DNA of 64,000 nucleotides, from the NCBI GenBank assembly GCA_003999685.1, contig CP021225.1, positions 1,116,001-1,180,000 on the forward strand, read 5' to 3'. A program made the position numbers and the translations under genes. This DNA comes from Taiwanofungus camphoratus (taxonomy: Eukaryota; Basidiomycota; Agaricomycetes; Polyporales; Taiwanofungaceae). Under the pieces are notes generated by a model. It did no database searches. It saw only the letters and a program-made list of their open reading frames with translations, and was not told the origin of the DNA. Below, piece after piece: positions 1-11,830 of the stretch (the stretch's first letter is position 1; every line of letters begins with the position of its first letter).

Positions 1-197
1 TGTGCCCGGCCCATCAAAAAGTGACAGAACTACTACAATACTAGTAGCAGTCCTACTTCCAGAACCATTGCCAGCCGGTGACATCGACATGAACAATTAC
101 AATTGACACATTGAGTGGCACCCATGACGGTGCATCATGATCTGTTCCACTGTGTACTACTCTACGTGCGACTCGGCGCTCTCGACGTTTGAGTAAC
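1..197. other. Upstream flank of the PRMT5 gene
   Basis: This short stretch holds no gene I can support. It is the 5' flank of the methyltransferase that starts at 198. A minus-strand open frame across it is antisense to the first exon and resembles no family I know. Confidence 0.5.
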
Positions 198-3139
198 ATG
201 CCAACATTCACCACACTCGTTTCTCTCACCGACCTCGCTGCGGTGTCCCCGCATCTTGACGGGCCCGAGAATACCCCAGTTCTGAAGGCCAAAGCCGAGG
301 CGCGCGCGAAAGACTACGACGCAATATGCTGTCCTCTCACAACCGAAAAATGGAGGACTCGCTGGAGGGATATGTGCATTCTTCCTGTAGATGGTGTTCC
401 GGATAAAAATCCTCTTGAGCAGCGTGCCGAAGAGTGGAGGTCAAAACCTGCTTTCATGCGTGATGAAGTAACTGTCACTCGACTTGGTACGAAATTCAAT
501 TTGCATAAAGTTTATCTATTTTCTGATGCTACATATAAAGACGAGGCGGAGGGTATATTGGCTATTGTTTCTGACTGGCTAGAACTGGATGCTCCGGACA
601 GTTGGGTCCGTCATGACTCCGAAATTGTACGTACGGTTATTTATATTCAGTACGCGAGGTTTCCCTTTAACCACAGGGAACGGCATCTTCTTGCGTACCT
701 GGGGAGAAGGGTGCCAATGGTACAAAATGCGAATTGAATTAATCGTTCGTCCCATTGTGCGATGGTATCCCACAGGCACTCCTGCAGGAACTAGCGTATG
801 CCTCGTATCTCAACATTCAAGCAGCAATCCTTCCATCTCCACGCAACAGAGTACACATAGCATCATACGCTCGCACTGTGAATGCATGTCTTAATTCAAT
901 ACCATATATCCAACTTTCGGTGCGCATACCAATTTACGACCCTGAAGTACTCCGGTTGTCGCCTTCTCTGACAACCTCTACCGCAACCGAATCCTGTTCT
1001 CCGCTACTTTCTGATGAGCCATCAATTGCCACTTGGGAGATGTGGGATACCATTCGTTCAATTTGCGATTACAACTCCCGACTGACTTTAAGTAAGTAAA
1101 GTACGATCACGTTGAATAACTACTGACATCGTGCATAGCACTTGATCTAACGCCTCCGATGCCTTCTGTATTAAGTGTGCTCAGTCAGTGGTCAGCGGAA
1201 CCCGTGCAGCACATCTTTTTACCTGCGTCAACATTTATCGCCAACCCCAAGGGTTACCCAGTATTACCCAAAGGAACTCAATCATTTATTCGGGACATAA
1301 TGAAGGTAAGCGGCCTCGTCATAACAGTCAAGTTCGCATCAAATACGGGGCTTTTCCAGTTGCAGCCAAATGTAATTTTATCAGGTACAAATTCGGGGCG
1401 ACACAAGAAGGGAGGAGAAGCAACATATGCACAGTATATACGACATTTGGAGAAGACGAGCCCTTCATTCCGGGCAGTTCAGACTGCGGGCACAGTTGAG
1501 AATTTCGCGCAGGGATATCAGGACTACCTACAGGCACCATTACAAGTTAGTGGCGATGGTTCATAATCTCTTCATGAGGAACGTAACCTATCTATTACCA
1601 AGCCCCTAATGGATAACCTCCAAAGCGTAACTTATCAGACTTTTGAGCAAGATCCGGTCAAGTATAGGCAGTATGAAGAGGTAGGTGATACGATGCACCA
1701 CTTAGAACGCGTCGCTAAAGATGTCTCAGGCTGTATTCCTGGCACTATCGGACTGGCCGAAGGTCGAGAAAGTGTGCGTCCTTTCTTATCTTAGTCACTT
1801 GTACTGTCTAATATTACCTCAGCATAATATGCGTCGCTGGAGCAGGTCGTGGCCCGCTTGTCGCTAGATGTTTGAGCGCCATTCAGCGGTCGAATCGAGA
1901 TGCCTTCATTTACGCCATCGAGAAGAATCCGAACGCTTTTGTCACGTTAGCCATTTTTCCTTAATCGTAAGGTCGGTGTCGCTGAAGTACCGGATTATGC
2001 AGCTTGCAACAACGTCACCAACTCGAATGGGGAGATAAAGTACAGCTTCTGTTCGGGGACATGCGGACTATCCCTGTACCACAACAAGTAGACATCCTCG
2101 TTAGCGAGCTTTTGGGCTCCTTTGGCGATAATGAGCTCAGCCCCGAATGTCTAGACGGTGGTACGCGGTTTCTGAAAGGTAAGGCCAAAATCCATTCAGT
2201 CGTTTGTTCGGTAGATAATCAAACTATCATCCCAGCGGATGGCATCTCAATACCTGCATCTTATACTGCACACATAGCCCCACTATCATCGTCGAGACTA
2301 TTCAATGAGACTAGAACGAGTAAAGATGTGAAGGCCATGGAAACACCTTATGTAGTAATGTTCCAAGCTATCAATATCTTGAGCGGCAATGGCGGCGGCC
2401 TTAGCGGTAATTGTGGTCCAAAGGTACAGGAATGCTGGGAATTTGAACATCCTAGAAGAGATGCAGTTCTCGACGAGCGGGGTATGGTCCAACGGCACTC
2501 TCTATGATGGCTATTTGTACTAAACAATAACCAGGATTACCTCCTACCAACAGCCACAACGCGAGATCTGCCAAGTTGACTTTCCATATACCCCATGCTG
2601 GAATACTACATGGCTTGGCGGGCTATTTCGAGGCGGTTCTATATGGGAACGTCGGCCTTAGTATTCATCCAGACCGTATGCATTACGTCTCGAAGGATAT
2701 GCTCAGTTGGTTTCCGCTTCTCTTCCCTTTGAAAGTGAGAGCATGTTTAATTATGTCGTATATGAGACTTATTCCTCTTTAGGAGCCAATGTATTTGCCT
2801 AGCAACTGCGAGCTACACGTCTCGATATGGCGTCTCACAAGCCAGAGGCAAGTTTGGTACGAATGGTACGCAGAAGCGTTCTTGCCGCTTCCTGGTGCTT
2901 CGGTGCAGCATTCCCACTCGCACGGCATCGACGAGCAAGCATCGTTACTGTCTTCGGGATCCACACCCATGATTTCTCCGAGCCCTCTTGCCGATGCGGT
3001 TGATATTCCTGTTATCGTGGAGAAGGTAGATGAACTGAAGGAAGTGCAAGATCTCAGGAAAGGAGAAATCAGTCTGATAAAAATTGGGCAGACGACGTTG
3101 CATAATCCTCGAGGCAGAAGCAGCTGGATTGGCCTTTGA
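198..3139 (+). CDS. PRMT5: Protein arginine N-methyltransferase 5 (PRMT5/Skb1/Hsl7)
   Basis: Type II arginine methyltransferase, which makes symmetric dimethylarginine on Sm proteins and histones. I read twelve exons: 198-486, 541-626, 776-1091, 1139-1305, 1360-1545, 1603-1680, 1730-1773, 1823-1945, 2003-2178, 2236-2481, 2535-2734 and 2783-3139. They keep frame and give about 755 residues. The N-terminal TIM-barrel part shows LLQELAYASYL and FLPASTFIANPKGYPVL. The cofactor motif is VAGAGRGPLV, followed by YAIEKNPNA. The PRMT5 double-E loop SELLGSFGDNELSPECLDG is intact, and the protein ends in GRSSWIGL as human PRMT5 nearly does. The start is the first ATG in frame. A serine-rich then acidic insertion of roughly 70 residues lies just before the C-terminal strand, making it longer than the 637-residue human enzyme. 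Confidence 0.95.
627..775 (+). other. Longer intron of the PRMT5 gene
   Basis: This intron is 149 bases, about three times the size of the others in the gene. It starts GTACGT and ends CACAG. Removing it joins the residues SEI to ALLQEL in phase 0, matching the conserved PRMT5 stretch. It contains smaller GT-AG pairs, so partial splicing is possible, but none of those keeps the family alignment. Confidence 0.7.
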
Positions 3140-3602
3140 CGCCTATCTGTCATATTCCATATGATGCAAATTCCGCTCTTCTCTCCCACTGAACTCTTGC
3201 TGGCACAGGGTTGTGTTACACAGTACACCAGCGTGCTTCATCCTTGGCGAATTATGTTGTAGAACTTGTGCCATATGCCCTCGACCCAACCTCCAGGGTT
3301 GCCGTTCAGGTCGATTGACATTGTTGAACAAACAGTGCAGTAAATGAGGTCACAGATTAAAGAATAAACACTCCAAACGCCATAAGTAAACTGATAAATA
3401 TCCGCGAAGTTCGCTTGTGAAATTTAAATAATTATGAGCTCCGCTTCGTCAGCCGCAATCAGCCAGAAATATATTAAGTTCTAGCACTCGAATCACCGCT
3501 TGCAGTTTCCACCTCAACAATCATTCTCCGGAGTCGTTTTGTCTGCGCAAGACTATCCCTTCACTCCTTGCACCCCATACGTTCTTTGAAACAACCACTA
3601 CC
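3140..3602 (+). other. Intergenic region between PRMT5 and the GPI protein gene
   Basis: It contains the PRMT5 3' end and the promoter of the next gene. It is AT-richer than its surroundings around 3340-3480. I see no convincing coding frame or structured element. Confidence 0.4.
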
Positions 3603-4579
3603 ATGAAGTACTTCGCATCCGCTGTGGCCTTCGTGTCTTTGGTCCCTGTCGTCCTCGGTCAGAGTAAACTGACCGTCAACACCATGTAAGTTTTTTTCTT
3701 TCAAATGCGACATCCTACTGCAGGCTCATGTCTTGCGCAGTACCTCAGGGATTGTCGAATGCGGTGAGTAGTTCTTCGCGATACTCCCGAATGCAAACTA
3801 AACTGCGTTTAAGAACCCACCTTGTTCAGCTGGAGCGGCGGACAAGCGCCCTACTATCTCTCCCTCGTTCCGGGTATGTGGATAAAGTGTCTCTACTCAT
3901 CCCCTTCTAATCATATGAGTAGCTGAGCAGACGAGCGCACCGGCTGTAAGTAGTGTCAAGGTCATCCGTTTGTGGTTTCTAACCATGTCCTGCGCCGATA
4001 GATCAAGCAGTTCGCTGCTCAACAGGGCACTAGCTACACCTGGAACACCGACCTTGCATCGGGCACTTCTTTGTAAGTTGTATCTCTAGTGAGTTTTGTC
4101 GCGCTGGTGGCTTATTCGTTGCAGCACGATCGTCTTGAAGGACAGCACTGGTGACACTGCTTTTTCTGACGTTGAGACTATCACTGCTGGTACCAGCAAC
4201 AGGTCTGTTCCTTGAGTTGCGTCTACGCCCGTCATTTCGCTTAGTAGCTTGACAGCTGCCTCAACACCTCGGTTACCGAGTCTGGCGGGTCTGGCTCTGC
4301 TGCGCCCACCTCAGCCGGGCCCACTTCAGCCGCAGGCTCTACCGGTGGCGCCGCTGCGTAAGTTTGACTGTTCATACCGATTTTAAATATTATGTAGTCT
4401 GATGTTCGTTCAGGTCGTCTCCCACGTCCTCCGCACCCTCTTCAAGTGCCACGCACCCCAGTGGTACGGGCAGCGCAGCTGGCGCCTCATCCACCTCAAA
4501 CGCTGCGAGCCGGGGTTCTTCGACGGGCGCATTCGGTATTGCCGCTTTGATGGGCCTTGTCGGCGCTGCACTTTTCTGA
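3603..4579 (+). CDS. Small secreted, GPI-anchored Ser/Thr-rich wall protein (Kre9/KNH-like)
   Basis: Eight short exons (3603-3685, 3741-3763, 3814-3873, 3923-3945, 4002-4072, 4125-4202, 4256-4357, 4414-4579) encode roughly 200 residues. The first 19 residues are a signal peptide ending VVLGQ. The next domain reads VECEPTLFSWSGGQAPYYLSLVPG, then a beta-sandwich-like part containing YTWNTDLASGTSF. This pattern is typical of the fungal Ser-Thr-rich GPI-anchored family related to Kre9/Knh1. After two Cys/Asn-bearing segments the tail is Ser/Ala/Gly/Thr-rich and ends in a hydrophobic stretch (GIAALMGLVGAALF), which fits a GPI attachment signal. A cell-surface or wall role is likely, but the exact function is unknown. 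Confidence 0.85.
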
Positions 4580-5056
4580 GAAGTCGCGTGCCGCGTTCTC
4601 GGAGCGTCCGGTAATTCAATGTGCAGAGTCAGTTATTGGCGGACTGCATTCTCCTGTCAATCCCTAGTCTCGTTACGTCTCGAACGTGGACACTGTCTGT
4701 AGTCTGCTTATGCCTTATGCCTTGTCTTGCATGCGTCAGTGAACAATGTGTTTGAAAGTTGCAATCGCCATTATATACCCAGTGCCAGCTGGCAGCTTAG
4801 TACGGTCACGTGAATGGTCGCGTAGTTGTCGGAAAAGGTGTTTGTGCGGTGATCTGGCACGAAGGCCGACCTGATCTACTATGGACTCGACTGCCACGCG
4901 AGCCGTCCTCTTTCTTGCTTGACCGTGCACAGGAATTGCACATTGCTGGTTTTCGCTGCCACTGTTCTGACTAGCGACGGCAAGGAACATCTAAATTTCT
5001 AGGTTTCACTTTCAATTCACAGCCTACTTTATTTCTGTTGATCCTTGCCACTCGAC
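4580..5056 (+). other. Intergenic region upstream of the acidic CaaX gene
   Basis: This is the 3' flank of the GPI protein and the promoter region of the acidic repeat protein. A CACGTG E-box lies at 4807-4812. No gene is seen. Confidence 0.4.
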
Positions 5057-8000
5057 ATGTCTGTTGTTCTCGATGAGGCGCAGGCTGTCCCGGTTCTCCA
5101 GGATACGACAAATGCAGCGCACGTCACCGAAGGCCTTGTGACCATGAAGGAGCTACTCGACACGCTTGAGAAGGAGCCGATCGTGGAAGGAATAATCAAA
5201 GATGCAACGCCCGTTGATGCGAAAACTGAAGGAGTTGCTGCAGAGTCCGAAAGTTCAAACGAAGTTATAATGCCCGCAGAGGTTGATGCCCCAGTGGTAG
5301 AGAAGAATGAAGACACAGTCGGAAACGGCGCCATGGTCGACCATGCGACAGCCGAAGTATGACTTCTTTATCACCTTTGCTGAGCTGGCGGGTCTCATTC
5401 CACTTACAGGTCAAGGGCGCCATCATTGACGAGACACAGGAGCCCGCCAAAGACGCTCTTATCGATGCGGTCGAACCAGACGCGACGGACGCGCCTGGTT
5501 TTGAAGAAATCAGTCATGGGGCCAATGGTCACGCGCCCATTGCTGTGAGTGTTTCTGCCAATGTCTGACGCGTCATTACTGTTCTGATCCATCAACCCAT
5601 CTAGGATGAGGCTGTAGATAAAGACTTAATTACTGCTGCCCAGCTGAGTGAGGCAGAGGAGCTCGTACCGACGCCTGCCGCGCGTGACGCAGACGCGGAA
5701 CACTCTCAGGTTGTGGAGTCCGAAGTGACTGCCCGGCCTGCAATAACTGAGGCTGAAGAGGTTGCAGTACCTGCAGCCACCGAAGAAACAAGCGAAGAAA
5801 TGTCTATAGAAGATCCCCGCACCCCCAATGTTTCTGCTGTTGCCGAGGAGCGAGCACTGGAGCCAGAGCCCGCTTTAGCCGTCGTTGTTGAGGAAGTATT
5901 CATGGAGCCTGTGATCGAAGCAGAGGCCATCGCTGTTGAGGCCATCTCCGCTGGAGTTGAAGTTGAAGTTGGGGTTGAGCAGGCGCAAATGGAGCCTACT
6001 GTGAATGTCACAGAAGAGACACCGGCTCCCATTGAGGAGGTTACTCTTACAGATGATTCGACAGCTGTCGTCGAGGAGAATGCTCCGGCAGATGAGGCTC
6101 CTGCTGTGATGAAGGAGATTGCCACGGCGGACGAGACTCCCGATACTCTTGAGGAGGCAGTCCCCACAGAGTCTGAACAGTCTGCACAGCCGGAGCCGGA
6201 GGCCGTCGAGCCTCTGACTTCCACAGCGACAGAGGAAATTCCTACACCCCAGGCAGAAGAAGATTCGGTCGAACAAGAAAAGTCAGCAGTCGAAGAGACT
6301 CTTCCTGTCGAGAATGTGCCCGAAGCTCAAGAGGTTGCCTCTGAGGAGGCTGTTGATGCGCCGCCGGCCGTCGATGAGGAGACACCCGAAGCTACTGTAC
6401 CAGCTGCTGCCGAGCCCGAGGCATCAGTCGAATCCGTCTCAGAAGAAATTGCTGTTGAGGCGTCTAGTGTTTCTGTGGGAGCGATGGAGGAGACCAATGT
6501 ACCTCAAGATGAGCCTGCGATCACAGCTGTAGCTGAGTCCCAAGAACCCGTTGAAGCTGAAGCGGTCGACGTCGTCGAAGAAGTTGCTCCACTCGCCGAA
6601 GCCGTAGCTGAAGAAGCGGCAGTGACTGAAGGGAGTGTAGCTTCTGACGTTGAGGAGGCCGTCATCCCCTCAGAATCGACAGCTGAAGTGGGTGTTGAGA
6701 ACGCTGACAAGGAACCAGAGGTCCCCGGGGAAACACTATCGACTGAAGAAATCACATCCGAAGAAGTCCCTGAGGTTGTGCTAGTGACTGAAGAAGTAGT
6801 ATCTACCGGGCCCCCTGAGGAAGCATCACTGATTGAAGAAACTGCACCCGGCCAGGTCACAGAGGCAACTCTTGGCGACGTAGCAGAACCTATGGGAGAG
6901 ACTCAGTCCCTGGTGGCTGAACTCGCTGAAGGTGTTGCCCTTGCAGAGGAAGCATCTCGCGATGCTATGGCAGCGGTAGTAGTAGAGGAAGCGGCGATTT
7001 CCCAGCCTAGCGCAGAGAGCGAGAAGGTTGCAGCTGCGCAGAGCGAAGCAGACGAAGAAGCACCGGTCGAAGAATCGGCACTCGAAGACACACAAGTTGA
7101 AGAAATAGTGCCAGGCCAGATGGAGGAAGCCATTGGCCAAGATGCAGCTGACATAGCTCAAGTATGTCGTCTCCCATAATAGCCTCTATTGCAGCGGTGT
7201 CTAATTCTGTCCATTGCAGATTGCAGTCGACGCTGCTGTTGTTGAAGAAGCATCTGTTGAAGATGCGGTCGCGCCTGCGACGGTTGAGGAAATGCCTGCT
7301 ACCGAGATAGCAGAAGAGGCTGACGTAGAAACCGGTGCTCTCGACGAGGTTGCAGAATCTAACGTTGTTGCTGCCGTGGATGTTGCCGTAGCTGCATCGA
7401 AAGTACCAGAAGTGTCCGCTGAGGAAGTGAACACTAATGAAGTCGCGCCGGAGTTTGAAGCTCAGGACTCTCCAGCTATCGGGGCCGTTGGTGGTAAGCT
7501 TGGCACTGAAGAGCCTGCTGATGTTCTCTCAAAAGATGAACACATCCCTGCGGTTGCTGAGGTGATTGAAGTAACGGTATGTCTTACCCTTCTTCTTTTC
7601 AGAGGGTACCTAAGCTGTAGTTGCTTCTAGAATGCCGTTCAGGCCGAAATTAGTGCACCAGATTCTGCGGAAGTGTCCGACAGTGACGACGTCGCAGAGA
7701 TGGATCTGTCTCAAAGTGTTGCTGCCGAGCCAGTAGGCGTGCAGGATAGTGTTGCCGTGTCACGGGAGGCTCCAGGAGTACCCTCGGAACAGATTCCCCC
7801 TACTCCAGAAGTCGCACCTGAGGCTTCTAGTACGCTCGTCGAAACCGTCTGTGTGCATTCTCTACTTGTTTGTGCCATGCTGATAGAGTTGTGCAGGAAG
7901 CAACCGTGGAAATATCCCAGAACTCAATGAGTGCAACAGAAGAAGGTCTTCCGGCAGACGCCTCGACGGAAGAACCTGTCCAGTTGGAATCGGCGGTTCC

Positions 8001-10559
8001 AGTCGAGGTTGAAGAAATAGACGGGATACCCGTGACAGAGTCGGAAGCTCCTGAAGTTTGCAATGTCGAGAACAATATGCAATCTGAAGCTACCCCTGTT
8101 GTTCCGAACACCTTGGAAACTGAAGTTAGCTCTGCAGAAATCGAAGTACCTGCTTCCGATGCAGGGGCCCTTATTGAGCCTGACGCTCCCGAGGAAGCGG
8201 TGAAGCAAGAGGTGGTCGGTATAGGTGAAACAGAGGGTGTTGATGCAGCCAACGAGATTCCCGCCATTTCAATCGACGCCGGCGAGCCCGAAGTCCCTAG
8301 TGATGAATTGGCCCGTAAAGAATGCGAAACTGCGGATACACTATTGCCCGAGAAGGAGGCCGAAGAAGACCGTCCCAAGTCGCCGTGGACACCTTCCTAC
8401 AGTGTCACGATGCAAGGGCCCGGTACAGGTGCTCCTGATGTCACCGAAGACGGAGATGAGATAGCAGAATTGGAACAGTTGCCTCCGCCAGCAGCTGAAG
8501 CTCAATCTGAGTTCATAGCTCCAGATTTCAAGGAAACGACGTTGGAGGTGCCTGTTATCGTTGCAACCCCCGAAGAGGAACAGGTTACGGAGACTGCAGC
8601 AGCTGACATCCCCGTTGCTGAGGTATTCCTTCATGACTGTCTGACCTATATATTGCTGACTGTAGACCATGAAAACAGCCCACTATCGATGCCTCATCAT
8701 TGGTCGCCTCTGCAGGAGATGTCGAGAGACCTCAGTCCCCATCATGGGTCCCTTCATACTCCGTAAACTCTCAGGGCGCAAGTCCTCTTCACTCCCCCAA
8801 AATTGAAGCAATTAGGGAGGCTTCTTTAGAGGCTGTAGAGCCTATGTCTGCGATTCCAGCCAGCGCGGAACCTGCATTAGTTGAAGCGCTGGAAGCTGCC
8901 GCTCCTGTGGTGATTGTTGAGGTAGTCGAGCCTGATGCGCAGGTCCAGACCCACACTGAAGTGGCAAGCGTTGAGACTCATACCCAAGTCCCTATCGTCC
9001 AGGCAAACGAAGATGCTCCTGAACCACCAATGATTTCAACAACTGAGGAGGATGTTTCTGAGGTGAAAATCACGCCTTTTTGAAATGCTCGTTTACTGAT
9101 ACATGTGGTTCTGCAGCTCGCTACTGAGGTCTTGGCACCAGCGGCATCCACGGTACCTGAGACAGAAGACATGCCAAAGTCTCCCTCCTGGGTACCCTCG
9201 TATTCTGTGAGCTCACAAGGCGCTAGTCCACTTCATACGCCACATGCTACCGATAATGCCGATGTGGACCAATTGCAGCCGTTGTCAGCAGCGTTAAATA
9301 CTGGACCTTCTGATGCTCCAACTGAGGAGCTGGCACCTGTAGAAGTCAAGGTTACGGTGGCAGAAGCAGAGGCAGAAGTACAGCCCAGTGCGCTTGTCAC
9401 AGAGGACAATCAAGGAAATGCCGAGCCTCCCACAGTCTCGATGCCCCAGATTGTCGAATCGGGTCCGGAGCCTTCTGCGGAGGTAAGTATACACAACGCT
9501 GTGCAAGTCAGTTCAAGTACACTTACGCATCATTCTCTTTGCGTCAGCTGTTACTTGATACATCCTCGGTGACTCCCATGGCAGAACTTGAGAGGCCTAA
9601 ATCTCCGTGGACCCCTTCATATTCCGTCATTCAACAGGGCGCCAGTCCACTGCATACTCCCACTGCTCAGGAAGAAGAGGAGCTGGATCAATTAGAGCGC
9701 TTGCCGGCTGCCGTCACTGAAGCAGAAAGTGTTGCCGCTGAAGCCCCCGTGCTCCCTGCGGAAAGTTCCAATGTTCAATCTGAGCCCGCTGAAGGAGCCG
9801 TGGAATCCGTGACTACAGATGGACAGCCTTCTATCCTGGTGGATGCTGCAGCGGAAGCCATGACAGAGGTAAAACGTCTATCCACGTTCACGTTCGTGTG
9901 CCTAGCTAAACAACTGTTTTAGACTGAAGTCACGAGTGTCACAGAAGAACGCCCTGCGCGGCCTTGGACTCCTTCATATTCCGTAACCACACAAGGACCT
10001 GGTACGCCGAAGGTAGAAACGGCCGAAGACGAGTACGCACAACTTGCCGAGCAGCCCAATGGAATGCACGCCGAACCTGAGCAAAACGGCGTCTCAAACG
10101 GTCATGCTGGGCTACAAGCATTCCCCACGACGGAAGATATCGCAGTAGATCAGAGGAAAGTAGCGACAAAGTGAGTCATTCTCTTGACCGAGTATGTGAA
10201 GACGAGTTTTATCTCAATTTATTTTACACAGGCCTAGCCTCGCTCGTCTGGCCCCAGTGAATGAGGATGAACAGATCGAGATAGAGGCTAATGCTTCTCA
10301 GATGGACGCGGTCTCTCTGACCACGGCTCGTACAAGGCTCGAGTCGACCACCTCATCGCGCTTTTTCCCAGGAGGCTGGTTCTCAAGCACGGTCAAGTTG
10401 CCAGAGGAAACTCGGATGTCGCATGAGAATGCAGAGGGCGAGTTCTCCAAGAGTCCTACGAGCGCGACGCCGTCCCCTGCCCTTGAAGTGCCCACGAACA
10501 CTCCCACGGATGGCGTCGAGGACGCGAAGAAAAGGGGGAAGTGGTGCATCATTATGTAA
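5057..10559 (+). CDS. Very acidic Glu/Ala/Val-rich protein with five PSYSV repeats and a CaaX terminus
   Basis: I do not recognise this family. Eleven exons (5057-5356, 5410-5544, 5605-7161, 7220-7576, 7631-7846, 7897-8622, 8679-9062, 9117-9482, 9548-9868, 9923-10170, 10232-10559) stay in frame and give about 1645 residues. Residues 1 to about 1000 are low-complexity Glu/Ala/Val/Pro and probably disordered. The C-terminal third carries five copies of a motif around P-[SW]-W-x-P-S-Y-S-V-x-x-Q-G, most followed by ASPLHTP. Ser-Pro and Thr-Pro pairs there suggest proline-directed kinase sites. The end is basic (KKRGKW) and then CIIM, a CaaX box that would allow prenylation and membrane tethering. 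All introns are phase 0 except the last. A membrane-attached scaffold is an inference only. The start is the first ATG; a TTG lies just upstream. Confidence 0.85.
8368..8427 (+). repeat. PSYSV motif copy 1
   Basis: It reads RPKSPWTPSYSVTMQGPGT near the 3' end of exon 6 of the acidic CaaX gene. It is the PGT-type variant, like copy 5, and lacks the SPLHTP tail. Confidence 0.85.
8724..8798 (+). repeat. PSYSV motif copy 2
   Basis: It reads RPQSPSWVPSYSVNSQGAS followed by PLHSP. It starts at about codon 16 of exon 7, which is a symmetrical phase-0 exon of 384 bases. Confidence 0.85.
9168..9242 (+). repeat. PSYSV motif copy 3
   Basis: It reads MPKSPSWVPSYSVSSQGAS followed by PLHTP, at about codon 18 of exon 8 (366 bases). 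It is closest to copy 2, sharing the extra Ser before Trp. Confidence 0.85.
9590..9661 (+). repeat. PSYSV motif copy 4
   Basis: It reads RPKSPWTPSYSVIQQGAS followed by PLHTP, at about codon 15 of exon 9 (321 bases). Confidence 0.85.
9947..10009 (+). repeat. PSYSV motif copy 5
   Basis: It reads RPARPWTPSYSVTTQGPGT, at about codon 9 of exon 10. Like copy 1 it has the PGT ending. Copies 1 and 5 therefore bracket copies 2 to 4, which share the ASPLH[ST]P ending. Confidence 0.85.
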
Positions 10560-11830
10560 ACACCGTAGTTCTGGTGATATTTTCCCTTACGAGTGCAATG
10601 AATTTATGATGTCCGTTATATCTTCCTTCGTTATTAGACATCACAGGTCTCCCCTAATCGCCTCATTTTCCTTGAATTTATGCGTCAATCATTCTTTACA
10701 TATCTGCAGTACTGCGTTCTGAATAGCAATCTTTACCTCATTTATCTCCTTTCAAGATTTGAGACAGCTGTCGGAGCACGATGCGCTTTTCACGTCCCGA
10801 AGCACGGACGCAGACACTTCCGTCCATCATTCTCCAGCGAGGCGCCAACGATTAATGAAGTCTAGCGTCATCAGCATGCGGCTTTGGTCAGTACCCCATG
10901 ATTCAGCTTGAGAAATGGATTCATCAGGTCAGAAATCTAGGCCGACTTAGCATCAGATACTGCTCTTCAGTGCTCAGCCGCAACTCCCGACTGACGCTCA
11001 TCCTGGACGTACCGCGACAAGAGCGTGTTGTTGCCCCAAGGCCGGGCGCGTCTGGATGTGACCAGCCGTTCCCGGCTTTCCCGGCTTTCCAGTGGCAAGA
11101 AAGTTATTCATGAGGGGAAGAAACGACTTCCTACTCCGAGTCGACCTAAGTCAAACTTCAGGCAGGTTCCTGCCGCGAGATTCGTGCGCTCGTTGTTCTT
11201 ATAGGGAGTACGCGCTGGTATGAATTCGCAAGTTGAGAGCTCCACGACAAGCTGGATCCTGCACCTGTCAATCAAAACACCATCCGAGAAGTTACACTTC
11301 TCGAATTCAGTACTAACCTGCATTGTCGGACAGACAGGAGATGAATTTATGTACTGGACTTGTTGCACCCTCTGCTATCCTTTTCAGAAGCTCCGGATGA
11401 ATAACAGATGTGGCCGACTCTGTCCTGCTATCGACTGGAATGCGTCAAATCCGCTGTCATTCTCTCGACGTATCGGACGCTCGAATAAATCGACACCTGG
11501 TAGCTAGTGAGTTTGTCCCCCATATTACTCTCCGCCTCGCCGGTCCACAACGGACGAGCCCGTTCAAACCGAATTGTCTTACTGCTATTCCTTCGCGCCA
11601 GAAGAACGCACCCTTATGTATGCCGATCGACATGCGGTGTTTAGGCCAAGCGAAGAGCCTCGAGCGACGGACGTTCCTGGCCGCTGCATACCCACGCCCG
11701 TCCAATGACAGCGTTCAAAACGGTATAAATGAGGGCCTTTGGACATTGCGACCCATAACACTCAAGAGTCAGGTAGCTCTGCGATACCGGAGACCTCAGC
11801 CAACCAACTGCCTTCCGTTCCACAATAGCC
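10560..11830 (+). other. Intergenic region upstream of cerato-platanin A
   Basis: About 1.27 kb without a supportable gene. Short open frames here resemble nothing known to me. A small direct repeat of cccggctttc lies near 11070-11090, and the core promoter of the next gene sits at the 3' end. Confidence 0.4.
11724..11729 (+). promoter_or_regulatory. TATA box of cerato-platanin A
   Basis: TATAAA lies 107 bases upstream of the ATG. The other two cerato-platanin loci in the window have a TATA element at nearly the same distance (112 and 105 bases). Confidence 0.65.

Noticed and set aside
627-775. An extra PRMT5 exon inside 677-719
   Set aside because: The frame there (LRTWGEGCQW) has no counterpart in PRMT5, while skipping the whole interval joins SEI to ALLQEL exactly as in the family.
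5706-9506. Long minus-strand Ser/Thr/Ala-rich open frames opposite the acidic gene
   Set aside because: They are antisense shadows. Glu, Ala and Val codons on the plus strand read as Ser, Thr and Ala codons on the minus strand and avoid stops. The plus strand has consistent introns and repeats.
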